Source of the DNA: JAVBOJ01 sp031550755
GTDB taxonomy: Bacteria > Bacillota > Clostridia > Oscillospirales > UBA929
Length of the DNA stretch: 9,251 nt
Direction: 5' to 3'
NCBI GenBank assembly: GCA_031550755.1
Contig: JAVBOJ010000019.1
Location: 1-9,251, forward strand
Made by a program: the position numbers and the translations under genes. The notes under the pieces were generated by a model that saw only the letters and a program-made list of their open reading frames with translations, had not been told where the DNA came from and ran no database searches. Positions 1 through 5,806 of the stretch are shown piece by piece. The number at the start of each line of letters is the position of its first letter. Position 1 is the first letter of the stretch.

Positions 1-710
1 GCAAAAAACCGCTGATTATTTCCTATGACGACATCAATTATTACTCCAAAAACCACGGCAAGGGCATCGGCGACAAGCTGATCCTCGACAAAAACGGCGA
101 CTTCGCCATGCTCACCGTCCAGTCCGACGGCACGGATCTCATCACCTATGACAACGACTGCATTCCGCTGATGGAGAAATTTATCGAGGAGCATCCTGAC
201 TTTTCGCCCTTCGGCGTGCGCGGCACGCTGGCGCTGACCGGATACGACGGCCTGCTCGGCTACCGCGTCAACCGCGACTCGCCCAACCGCGCCGAAGAGA
301 TCGAGGCCGTGAAGCCGGTCATTCAGGCGCTCAAGGACAAGGGCTGGAACTTCGCCTCCCACAGCTACGGGCACATCCACACCAAGTCGGTCAGCGAGGG
401 GCGGGTGGATGAGGACACCCGGCATTGGGATGAGGAGGCGGCCTCCCTGCTGGGCGATACCATTGTGTATATTTATCCCTACGGCGAGTATGCCGCCAAC
501 GACTCGACCAAGTTCAAACGGCTCTACGATCAGGGCTTCCGCATCTTCTGCGGCGTGGGCATGAGGCCGTACGTCAAGTATTCCGAGCAGTTTGTGTTTA
601 TGGATCGACAAAACATCGACGGCTACAGCCTGCGCAACCATGTGGACTATCTCAAGCCGCTGATGAGCGCTGCCGCCGTCTTTGACAAGGCCGGTCGGCA
701 CGAAAAATAA
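1..710 (+). CDS. Polysaccharide deacetylase-like protein (NodB homology), 5' end outside the window
   Basis: The reading frame is open from the first full codon at position 3, so this is the C-terminal ~235 residues of a longer protein; the ATG at 108 is internal. The fragment has two hallmarks of carbohydrate esterase family 4 / NodB-type metal-dependent deacetylases. These are an Asp-Asp pair in ISYDDINYY at its start (motif 1, catalytic base and metal ligand) and HSYGH at 360-374 (motif 2, HSxxH, the two metal-binding His). A later YPYGEY segment stands where motif 3 (R-x-P-Y-G) is expected, but the usual Arg is not there, and clear motifs 4 and 5 are not evident. Such enzymes remove N- or O-acetyl groups from cell-wall glycans or exopolysaccharides outside the membrane; a signal or anchor would lie in the missing N-terminus. 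The substrate cannot be told. The family call is firm, the activity less so. Confidence 0.85.
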   Translation, partial: KKPLIISYDDINYYSKNHGKGIGDKLILDKNGDFAMLTVQSDGTDLITYDNDCIPLMEKFIEEHPDFSPFGVRGTLALTGYDGLLGYRVNRDSPNRAEEIEAVKPVIQALKDKGWNFASHSYGHIHTKSVSEGRVDEDTRHWDEEAASLLGDTIVYIYPYGEYAANDSTKFKRLYDQGFRIFCGVGMRPYVKYSEQFVFMDRQNIDGYSLRNHVDYLKPLMSAAAVFDKAGRHEK

Positions 711-712
711 GG

Positions 713-762
713 ATCTACAAGAACGCCGCGCGTCCGTCAGGGCGCGCGGCGTTCTTGTAGAT
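713..762. terminator. Bidirectional hairpin terminator between convergent genes
   Basis: Arms 713-732 and 743-762 are perfectly complementary over 20 bp, GC-rich at the loop side, with a 10-base loop (733-742). The hairpin sits 2 bases after the deacetylase stop and 10 bases before the lipoprotein stop codon on the other strand. Read on the minus strand, the stem is followed after two C residues by a T-rich tract (TTATTTTT); on the plus strand the tail is weaker (TTATTATTT after a short GC stretch). It most likely ends the minus-strand lipoprotein transcript and may also stop the plus-strand one. Confidence 0.8.
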
Positions 763-772
763 TGCCGCCTTA

Positions 773-1495
773 TTATTTCTGCTGCGAGATACTCCATGCT
801 CCGTCGGCGTGTACGACCCAAAACGCAAAGTCGTTCCCAAAATCGACAACCGCCGAGCCGCTGTATTTGCCGATTTCATTCACGACGCCATCCCTGCCCG
901 AGGAGGTGTATACACGCACGATGAAGTTGCTTTTGCCCGCGTGCGCAAACTCCCATACGCCCTTGGACGTCGCCGGGAAAACCCCGCTCACCTGCGAGCC
1001 CGTTCCGGAAAAATCTCCCTGCGCGGCCGCCTCCAGCGGTTTGATTTCAATGCTCCAAGCGCCGTCGGCCTCCACTTCAAATATTACCTCGCCGTCGCAG
1101 TCCAGCAGCGTGCTGCCCGTATATTTTCCGATTTCGTTGACAAGACTGCCCTGCCGGTCAAAGTCTCCGTCGTATTGCCGCACAATGAAATTGCTTTTGC
1201 CGTCATGGGCAAAGCTGACCGCCGAATACTGCACCGGAACCGTGACCAGTTCGGTCACCGTGTCGCCCTTGCCCTGTATCGCAACCGGGTCGAACTTTGT
1301 GATGTCGGGGGTTGGCGACGGTGTGGGCGAAGGTGACGGTATGGGGGTGGGGGTCGGCGTTGCTTTGGCTTTTGTCGGGGAGGGCGAGGCGGTCTGATCC
1401 GCCGCCGGCGGCGCCGAATATGGGGGCGTATCGCCGCACGCGGCCAGCGAGAGCGCTAGGACGGCGGCCAGTAAAATGGCGCTGTTTCTTCTCAT
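773..1495 (-). CDS. Putative lipoprotein with Pro/Thr/Ser-rich stalk and two tandem beta-type modules
   Basis: A 240-residue secreted lipoprotein. The start at 1495 is chosen over the in-frame upstream start at 1552 because it puts a typical signal peptide first (MRR, then a hydrophobic stretch) with a lipobox ending LAAC at Cys20, and because AGAGGTG lies 5 bases upstream. Residues ~25-65 are a low-complexity spacer rich in Pro, Thr and Ser, the usual stalk that holds a domain off the membrane. Residues ~90-151 and ~179-236 are two copies of one module; shared landmarks are FAHxGKSNFIVR, VNEIGKY(T/S)GS and ADGAWSI. The pattern (aromatic/Gly-rich, ending in a D-G-x-W-x-I strand) suggests a beta-sandwich that binds a ligand or displays on the surface. 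I know of no assigned function for it and cannot name a family. There is no catalytic signature. It stands alone on its strand, diverging from the recombinase cassette. Confidence 0.85.
   Translation of the reverse strand: MRRNSAILLAAVLALSLAACGDTPPYSAPPAADQTASPSPTKAKATPTPTPIPSPSPTPSPTPDITKFDPVAIQGKGDTVTELVTVPVQYSAVSFAHDGKSNFIVRQYDGDFDRQGSLVNEIGKYTGSTLLDCDGEVIFEVEADGAWSIEIKPLEAAAQGDFSGTGSQVSGVFPATSKGVWEFAHAGKSNFIVRVYTSSGRDGVVNEIGKYSGSAVVDFGNDFAFWVVHADGAWSISQQK
788..1228 (-). repeat. Two diverged copies of a ~60-codon module inside the lipoprotein gene
   Basis: Copy 1 spans about 1043-1228 and copy 2 about 788-961, separated by ~27 codons. Conserved blocks in protein are AHxGKSNFIVR, VNEIGKY, GS and ADGAWSI. 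Similarity is still visible in the DNA where both encode GKSNFIV (near 920-940 and 1180-1200), which fits an intragenic duplication. Copy 2 lacks two residues before the VNEIGKY block. Confidence 0.8.
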
Positions 1496-1500
1496 AATGG

Positions 1501-1507
1501 CACCTCT
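1501..1507 (-). promoter_or_regulatory. Ribosome binding site that fixes the lipoprotein start
   Basis: On the minus strand AGAGGTG is followed by 5 bases (CCATT) and the ATG at 1495. This supports translation from 1495 rather than from the in-frame start at 1552, which would place 19 polar residues ahead of the signal peptide. Confidence 0.7.
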
Positions 1508-1559
1508 CAAAGCTAACAAAGATTCGTTCACCTTATCCTGTGTACTTTTCAAAGGAGCT

Positions 1560-1634
1560 ATGCGCCGCGTAAAAAAACGGGGTTGTTTTCATATGGTACA
1601 AGCGTCTCCTCATACACTGTTGGCGAGGTGGTGA
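1560..1634 (+). CDS. Possible 24-codon leader peptide ahead of the recombinase cassette
   Basis: ATG at 1560, stop TGA at 1632-1634. The predicted peptide is basic at its start (MRRVKKRGCF) with no recognisable domain. AAAGGAG lies at 1551-1557, only 2 bases from the ATG, which is closer than ideal. Its stop codon is 2 bases before the start of the next small gene, and that gene's Shine-Dalgarno (1625-1631) is inside this frame, an arrangement typical of translational coupling. A short open frame of this size can arise by chance, so the call rests on position only. I see no good promoter in 1496-1559. Confidence 0.3.
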   Translation: MRRVKKRGCFHMVQASPHTLLARW

Positions 1635-1636
1635 CC

Positions 1637-1786
1637 ATGCCTGAAAAGCCCCAAAAAGAGGAAATATTCCTCGTGACGGAAACCTTTGCCTCGGCCGATG
1701 AAGACACCCGCCGGGAAAATCTGCAAAAGGCGGTTGATCGGTATTTGGTGGCGGCGCTGAAAACCCAAGATGCGGAGGCGCTCTGA
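1637..1786 (+). CDS. Small acidic protein (49 aa) coupled to the serine recombinase
   Basis: Start ATG at 1637 is chosen because GAGGTGG (1625-1631) lies 5 bases upstream; the same frame could begin at a TTG at 1583, which has no clear ribosome binding site. The product begins MPEKPQKEEIFLVTE and is mostly charged and probably helical (DTRRENLQKAVDRYL). It has no membrane segment and no cysteines. Its stop overlaps the recombinase start by one base (TGATG), so the two proteins are probably made together. I do not recognise the family. Position suggests a helper of the recombinase, for instance a directionality or DNA-binding factor, but that is inference; no helix-turn-helix is evident. Confidence 0.6.
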   Translation: MPEKPQKEEIFLVTETFASADEDTRRENLQKAVDRYLVAALKTQDAEAL

Positions 1787-3345
1787 TGCGGTGCGCCGTT
1801 TATTGCCGTCTGAGCAAGGAGGACGAGGACAGGCACGCCGAGTCCGAAAGCATCCAAAATCAAAAATCCCTGCTCGTCCGCTACGCGGTGGAGAGAGGTT
1901 GGGACATCTATAAAATATATTCCGACGAGGATTACAGTGGCGTCGATCGTGACCGTCCGGAGTTTTGCGCCATGCTCTCCGACGCGCGCGACAAAAAGTT
2001 TGACATCGTCCTCTGCAAAACCCAAAGCCGCTTCACCCGCGATATGGAGCTGCTGGAAACCTACGTACACCGTCAGTTTCCCCTGTGGGGCATCCGGTTT
2101 GTCACGGCGGTCGATCACATCGACACCGATATCAAGGGCGGCAAAAAGTTCCGGCAGATCAACGGGCTGGTCAATGAGTGGTATCTGGAGGATCTCTCGG
2201 ACAACATCCGGGCTGTTTTCGACCACAAGCGCCGCAACGGGCAATACATCGGCGGCTTCCCGGTTTACGGCTACCAAAAAGACCCGGAGCGCAAAAACCA
2301 TCTGATCGTAGACGCCTACGCGGCGGAGATCGTGCGTGAGATCTTTTCCCTGTATCTGGCGGGGCTCGGCAAGCAGAAAATCGCGGAGCGCCTCAACGGG
2401 CGGCATGTGCTCAATCCGACCCAGTACAAACAGTCCAAGGGCTCGACCTATGTAAACGCGCACGCCGTGGGCGACCGCGGTCTGTGGAACCGCACCACCA
2501 TCGGGCGGATTCTCAAAAACGAGATGTATCTCGGTACGATGGTGCAGGGCAGGCGCAAAAAAATCAGCTACAAATCCAAGCAGCTGATCGATGTCCCGCC
2601 GGAGGACTGGTTCCGGGTCGAGGGCACGCACGAGGCCGTCATCGACCGCCACACCTTCGACACCGCCGGACAGCTCATGCGCACCCGCACGCGCACCGAC
2701 GGCACCGGCGAGACGCATATTCTGTCCGGCAGAGTGCGCTGCTTGGATTGCGGCGGCATCCTGTGCAAAACCTCCCGCAACTATGAAAACCGGCGCCGGA
2801 GCTATCTGCGGTGCAAGCTGTACACCGTCGGCAAGACGCCAAGGCTCTGCACCGGGCATTCCATCCGGCTGGACGCGCTGACCGGGTTGGCCGAGGAGAA
2901 AATCCGGGCGTACCTCGACCGCTATTACACCATCGGCGACATATCGCGGTTTGCCGACACAGACCCGCGCGAGACGCGGCGAGCGGCGCTGGAGCGTGAG
3001 CTGCTTTGGCTGAACGGCCAACTCCGGCGGCGGGCGGCGGCGCTGCAAACGCTCTATCTCGACCGCGCGTCCGGTCTTTTGGAAGAAGCCCAGTTCGTCG
3101 AGCTTCTTGACGCCTTTCAGGCCGAGAAACAGAGCCTGCGGGAGCGGCTGGACGCGGCGGAGGCCGAACGCGCGGCGCTCGGCGGCGAAGCCCCGTCCGG
3201 TGGCGTCACCGTCGAGCGGATCACACGGCTGCTCGAAGCCGCGCCCGCGTCCCGCGCCCTTGTCTCCCTGCTCATCGACACCATTGAGGTTGGCGAAAAG
3301 CGCCCCACGGGTCAGCGGGACATCCATATCCGCTGGCTGTTTTAG
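1786..3345 (+). CDS. Large serine recombinase (resolvase/integrase family)
   Basis: A 519-residue site-specific recombinase that cuts and rejoins DNA through a phosphoserine link. The N-terminal catalytic domain (~1-145) has YCRLS with Arg8 and nucleophile Ser10, and SRFTRD with Arg82 and Arg85, matching the catalytic Ser10/Arg8/Arg68/Arg71 pattern of gamma-delta resolvase. A recombinase domain follows (~155-300, with GGFPVYGY and an NRTTIGRILKNEMYLG block). Next is a zinc ribbon with Cys319, Cys322, Cys343 and Cys355, then a coiled-coil segment (~395-465, repeated Leu/Ala/Glu/Arg heptads) of the kind that controls synapsis in large serine integrases. Length and domain order are complete, with no frameshift. 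GGAGG at 1774-1778 lies 7 bases before the ATG. It could be the integrase of a mobile element or a stand-alone chromosomal recombinase; no cargo genes or att sites were recognised. Its stop overlaps the convergent DUF1848 gene by 4 bases. Confidence 0.96.
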   Translation: MRCAVYCRLSKEDEDRHAESESIQNQKSLLVRYAVERGWDIYKIYSDEDYSGVDRDRPEFCAMLSDARDKKFDIVLCKTQSRFTRDMELLETYVHRQFPLWGIRFVTAVDHIDTDIKGGKKFRQINGLVNEWYLEDLSDNIRAVFDHKRRNGQYIGGFPVYGYQKDPERKNHLIVDAYAAEIVREIFSLYLAGLGKQKIAERLNGRHVLNPTQYKQSKGSTYVNAHAVGDRGLWNRTTIGRILKNEMYLGTMVQGRRKKISYKSKQLIDVPPEDWFRVEGTHEAVIDRHTFDTAGQLMRTRTRTDGTGETHILSGRVRCLDCGGILCKTSRNYENRRRSYLRCKLYTVGKTPRLCTGHSIRLDALTGLAEEKIRAYLDRYYTIGDISRFADTDPRETRRAALERELLWLNGQLRRRAAALQTLYLDRASGLLEEAQFVELLDAFQAEKQSLRERLDAAEAERAALGGEAPSGGVTVERITRLLEAAPASRALVSLLIDTIEVGEKRPTGQRDIHIRWLF

Positions 3346-4172
3346 AGCATGTCGCTCCCGGGCTCGTGCCGTCTGCCGGACGCCCCGCCGGCGTAGCAGT
3401 ACACACAGCCGTTGCCGCAGGTGTTGTACGCGCCGATGTCCACGCTTTGCGCGCAGCCGCAGCCGGGGCGCTGGTGTCTGTCCGGCCCCGCCGCGACGGG
3501 ATGCCCGCAAAGCCGCTCGACGAGCGCCCTGTCCACGCAGGCCGCACGCCCGATGCCGAAGGCCGACAGGTCGATTTTTTCGCAGCAGGTGTTGACCGGC
3601 AGGCCGTATGCCCCGGCGATCTCGGGAAAAAGCCCCGCCACCTCCCGCATCTCGGCCTCCGAAATGTTCCGCAGGAGAGGCGTTTTGACCTTGGCGTACC
3701 GATCGGCGAAGCTGATGGTGACGCCGGCCGTATGCTCCGCCAGCAGGTCGCACAGGCGTGCAAACTGACCCCGGTGCCAGGCCGGGGTCAGCTCTTCGTT
3801 TATTACAATCGGGTCGTACCGCCAGACCACCCGCTCGCAGCCAATCCGGCGGGACAGCGCGGCAAACGTCGCGGCGATCTCCCCCTTGTCCCGCAGGTTG
3901 TGCTCGATCTCGGAGCCGTACGGCGTGAGGGTGAACTGGAAATAGTAGGGGAGCCCCCGCGCGTCCAGCACCGACAGCTTGTCCAGCAGGGGGGCGGGAT
4001 CCTTCGTCCAAAAGACAACGCAGTCCACCTCCTCCGGCCGCAGCGACACGGTGCGCACCTGCGCGGCGTTGAAAGGATTGCGCACGCGGACAAAGCCCGC
4101 CTCAACCCGATGCAGGAACCATTCGGCATACAGACAGGGGACGTCGGTGCGGCGGGAGGCCGAGACGATCAC
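3342..4172 (-). CDS. DUF1848 family protein with C-terminal CX3CX2C cysteine motif
   Basis: A 276-residue protein beginning with the family signature MIVSASRRTDVP, followed by VRNPFN, VDCVVFWTKDP (~49-59), FTLTPYG (~80-86), WRYDPI (~117-122) and ISFADRYAK (~153-161). These conserved blocks mark it as DUF1848. Near the C-terminus come Cys238-x-Cys240, then DIGAYNTC with Cys252, Cys256 and Cys259 spaced CX3CX2C, the pattern that binds a 4Fe-4S cluster in radical SAM enzymes, though there it is normally N-terminal. The function of the family is not known to me; an iron-sulfur and possibly radical-SAM-related role is inference. The start is GTG at 4172, overlapping the GH51 stop as GTGA, with no separate ribosome binding site, so it is probably translated by coupling. 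The C-terminus (HEPGSDML) looks complete. The gene ends 4 bases inside the convergent recombinase gene, with no terminator between them. Confidence 0.92.
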   Translation of the reverse strand: MIVSASRRTDVPCLYAEWFLHRVEAGFVRVRNPFNAAQVRTVSLRPEEVDCVVFWTKDPAPLLDKLSVLDARGLPYYFQFTLTPYGSEIEHNLRDKGEIAATFAALSRRIGCERVVWRYDPIVINEELTPAWHRGQFARLCDLLAEHTAGVTISFADRYAKVKTPLLRNISEAEMREVAGLFPEIAGAYGLPVNTCCEKIDLSAFGIGRAACVDRALVERLCGHPVAAGPDRHQRPGCGCAQSVDIGAYNTCGNGCVYCYAGGASGRRHEPGSDML

Positions 4173-5674
4173 CGTTTGACCAGCCGGATCATGTTCCAGC
4201 TTTTTGAACCCAGTGTGGCGGTCAGCACGCCGCCGTCCAGCGCCGATACGCCGTCCTCACGCGGCGCGACGGTGTCCGGCGCGGCCTCGGTATTGACCGC
4301 CTTGCAGTCGGCATGGGTCAGCACGACGTGCCGCTCTACGGCGTAGCCCTCAAACTGGCGCAGGTCGCAGTTCAGCCCGATGTCCTCGCGCAGATCCTTG
4401 TTGACGGCAAACAGCGTCAGCGCCTCGCCGGCCTCGTCGTGCACCAGAACGGTGTCCAGACAGGGCACCTCGCCGAGATCCTTGGAGGTATACATCGGAG
4501 ACTGCGCGACGGTTTGCAGCACCGTGCCGCGGCCGAAGCGGCTGGTATAGGCGAAGGGATAGTAGGTGGTCTGTTTCCACGCCGCCGTATCGCTGGTCAT
4601 GATGGGCGCGATGACATTGACCAGCTGCGCCAGACAGGCGATTTTGACCCGGTCGGCATGGCGCAGCAGGGTAATCAGCATACTGCCCACCAGCAGCGCG
4701 TCCTCGAAGTTGTAGACATCCTCGAGCTGATGCGGTGCGCTGACCCATTTTTCCAGCTTCTTGTCCTGTTCATGGCTGTGATACCAGACGTTCCACTCGT
4801 CAAAGGAGAGGTGCATGGTCTTTTTGCTGCGCTTTTTGGCCTTTTCGGCGTCGCAGATGGCCACAACCTCGCTGATGAAGCGATCCATGGCGGCACTGCG
4901 CGCCAGAAATTCCGGCGTGTCGTTCTCGGCGTTGCCGTAATACTGGTGCAGGCTGAGATAATCCACCTCGTCGTAGCACTCGGCCAGTACCTCGCTCTCC
5001 CACTGGCCAAACCACGGCAGATGCCACGCCGACGAGCCGCAGGCCACCAGCTCAATCGTGGGGTCGAGCAGCTTCATGACCCGGCCGGTTTCGGCGGCGA
5101 TGCGCCCGTATTCATGGGCGGTTTTGTGCCCCATCTGCCACGGGCCGTCCATCTCGTTGCCCAGACACCAGAGCTTGATATCGTGCGGCGCGCGCGCGCC
5201 GTTTCGGACGCGCATATCGCTGTACGCCGTGCCAGACTTGAAGTTGCAGTATTCCAGCAAATTCCGCGCCGCGTCCACTCCCCGCGTGCCGAGGTTGACC
5301 GCCATCATCGGGGCGGTGCCGGCGGCGCGGCACCATTCCATAAACTCATCCAACCCGAACTCGTTTGTCTCAATGACGCCCCACGCCAGCTCGGCGCGGC
5401 GCGGGCGGTTCTCCTTCGGCCCGACAGTGTCCTCCCAGCGCAAGCCGGAGACAAAGTTGCCGCCGGGATAGCGCACCACCGGCACGTTCAGTCCGCGCAC
5501 CAGCTCCAGCGTGTCGCGGCGGAAGCCGCGCAGTAGATCGGCGGCGGGGTGCATGGGCTGATAAATGCCCTCATAGACCGCGCGGCCCAGATGCTCCAAA
5601 AATGAGCCGTACAGCCGCGGATCCACCTGCGCCAGCGCGAAATGGCGGTCGGTATGCAGGGTTGCCTGTTTCAT
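4169..5674 (-). CDS. abfA: Alpha-L-arabinofuranosidase, glycoside hydrolase family 51
   Basis: A 501-residue retaining exo-glycosidase that removes alpha-L-arabinofuranosyl groups from arabinan, arabinoxylan or their oligosaccharides. The N-terminal TIM barrel carries the acid/base Glu174 in LGNEMDGPW and the nucleophile Glu293 in FDEWNVWY, one position off the Glu175/Glu294 pair of the Geobacillus T-6 enzyme. VVRYPGGNFVSGLRWEDTVGP (in part, ~66-86) is another family block. The C-terminal ~120 residues form the usual beta domain ending SWNMIRLVKR. There is no signal peptide, so it acts in the cytoplasm on imported oligosaccharides. Start: ATG at 5674, with AGGAGG at 5683-5688 and 8 bases of spacing; a TTG one codon upstream is less likely. 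Its stop overlaps the DUF1848 start. It is divergent from the GH127 gene. EC 3.2.1.55 is expected. Confidence 0.96.
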   Translation of the reverse strand: MKQATLHTDRHFALAQVDPRLYGSFLEHLGRAVYEGIYQPMHPAADLLRGFRRDTLELVRGLNVPVVRYPGGNFVSGLRWEDTVGPKENRPRRAELAWGVIETNEFGLDEFMEWCRAAGTAPMMAVNLGTRGVDAARNLLEYCNFKSGTAYSDMRVRNGARAPHDIKLWCLGNEMDGPWQMGHKTAHEYGRIAAETGRVMKLLDPTIELVACGSSAWHLPWFGQWESEVLAECYDEVDYLSLHQYYGNAENDTPEFLARSAAMDRFISEVVAICDAEKAKKRSKKTMHLSFDEWNVWYHSHEQDKKLEKWVSAPHQLEDVYNFEDALLVGSMLITLLRHADRVKIACLAQLVNVIAPIMTSDTAAWKQTTYYPFAYTSRFGRGTVLQTVAQSPMYTSKDLGEVPCLDTVLVHDEAGEALTLFAVNKDLREDIGLNCDLRQFEGYAVERHVVLTHADCKAVNTEAAPDTVAPREDGVSALDGGVLTATLGSKSWNMIRLVKR

Positions 5675-5682
5675 CAAAATGC

Positions 5683-5688
5683 CCTCCT
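5683..5688 (-). promoter_or_regulatory. Shine-Dalgarno site of the GH51 gene
   Basis: A full AGGAGG on the minus strand, 8 bases before the ATG at 5674 and 5 bases before the in-frame TTG at 5677. Both starts give the same protein apart from one Met; ATG is preferred. Confidence 0.75.
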
Positions 5689-5710
5689 GTTTGTTTCAAT
5701 CCTATTCTGG

Positions 5711-5739
5711 ATTATAGTGGAGCGGGCGCGCCCCGTCAA
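5711..5739 (-). promoter_or_regulatory. Sigma-A promoter for the GH51-DUF1848 operon
   Basis: Minus strand: -35 TTGACG (5734-5739), a 17-base spacer, and a perfect -10 TATAAT (5711-5716). Transcription would start near 5704, giving a leader of about 30 bases with the Shine-Dalgarno site in it. The spacer contains a 10-bp GC palindrome (5724-5733). Confidence 0.85.
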
Positions 5740-5742
5740 GCG

Positions 5743-5771
5743 TTGTAAACGCGGACAAGCTGTGATATACT
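5743..5771 (+). promoter_or_regulatory. Sigma-A promoter for the GH127 gene
   Basis: Plus strand: -35 TTGTAA (5743-5748), a 17-base spacer, and -10 TATACT (5766-5771). Transcription would start near 5778, about 29 bases before the ATG at 5807. The -35 boxes of the two divergent promoters are only 3 bases apart. Confidence 0.8.
5744..5757 (+). promoter_or_regulatory. Putative CcpA cre site between the divergent arabinosidase promoters
   Basis: TGTAAACGCGGACA matches the cre consensus TGWAANCGNTNWCA at every fixed position except one (G for T at position 10). It overlaps the GH127 -35 box and spacer and lies just upstream of the GH51 -35 box, so a bound repressor would block GH127 directly and could influence GH51. 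A short inverted repeat GCGTT-GTA-AACGC (5740-5752) overlaps it and is an alternative operator for a local regulator. Functional assignment is inference. Confidence 0.55.
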
Positions 5772-5806
5772 CTTCGCAAAATCCGGGAGAAAGGACGTCT
5801 GCCGCC

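Noticed and set aside
1307..1355. G-rich tract on the plus strand that could form a G-quadruplex
   Set aside because: It is explained by the Pro/Thr/Ser-codon repeats of the lipoprotein stalk read on the other strand; runs are uneven and nothing else points to a structural role.
1496..1640. Promoters or an att site between the lipoprotein and the recombinase cassette
   Set aside because: A TTGAAA on the minus strand (1547-1552) has no -10 at proper spacing, no good plus-strand pair was found, and no sequence here was seen repeated elsewhere in the window as an att core would be.
1558..4011. An 817-codon open frame on the minus strand opposite the recombinase and crossing the DUF1848 region
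   Set aside because: It is a shadow of GC-rich coding DNA: it runs antisense to the full recombinase, its product is low-complexity (Arg/Ala/Gly-rich) with no domain, and real genes with motifs occupy the same DNA.
3366..5536. Long plus-strand open frames (3366-4346 and 4313-5536) opposite DUF1848 and GH51
   Set aside because: Antisense to two genes with clear family motifs; products have no recognisable domain and the pattern is explained by high GC at third codon positions.
5642..5806. N-terminal extension of GH127 to an upstream start at 5642
   Set aside because: It would add 55 residues with no family counterpart and would cover both divergent promoters; the ATG at 5807 matches the family start.
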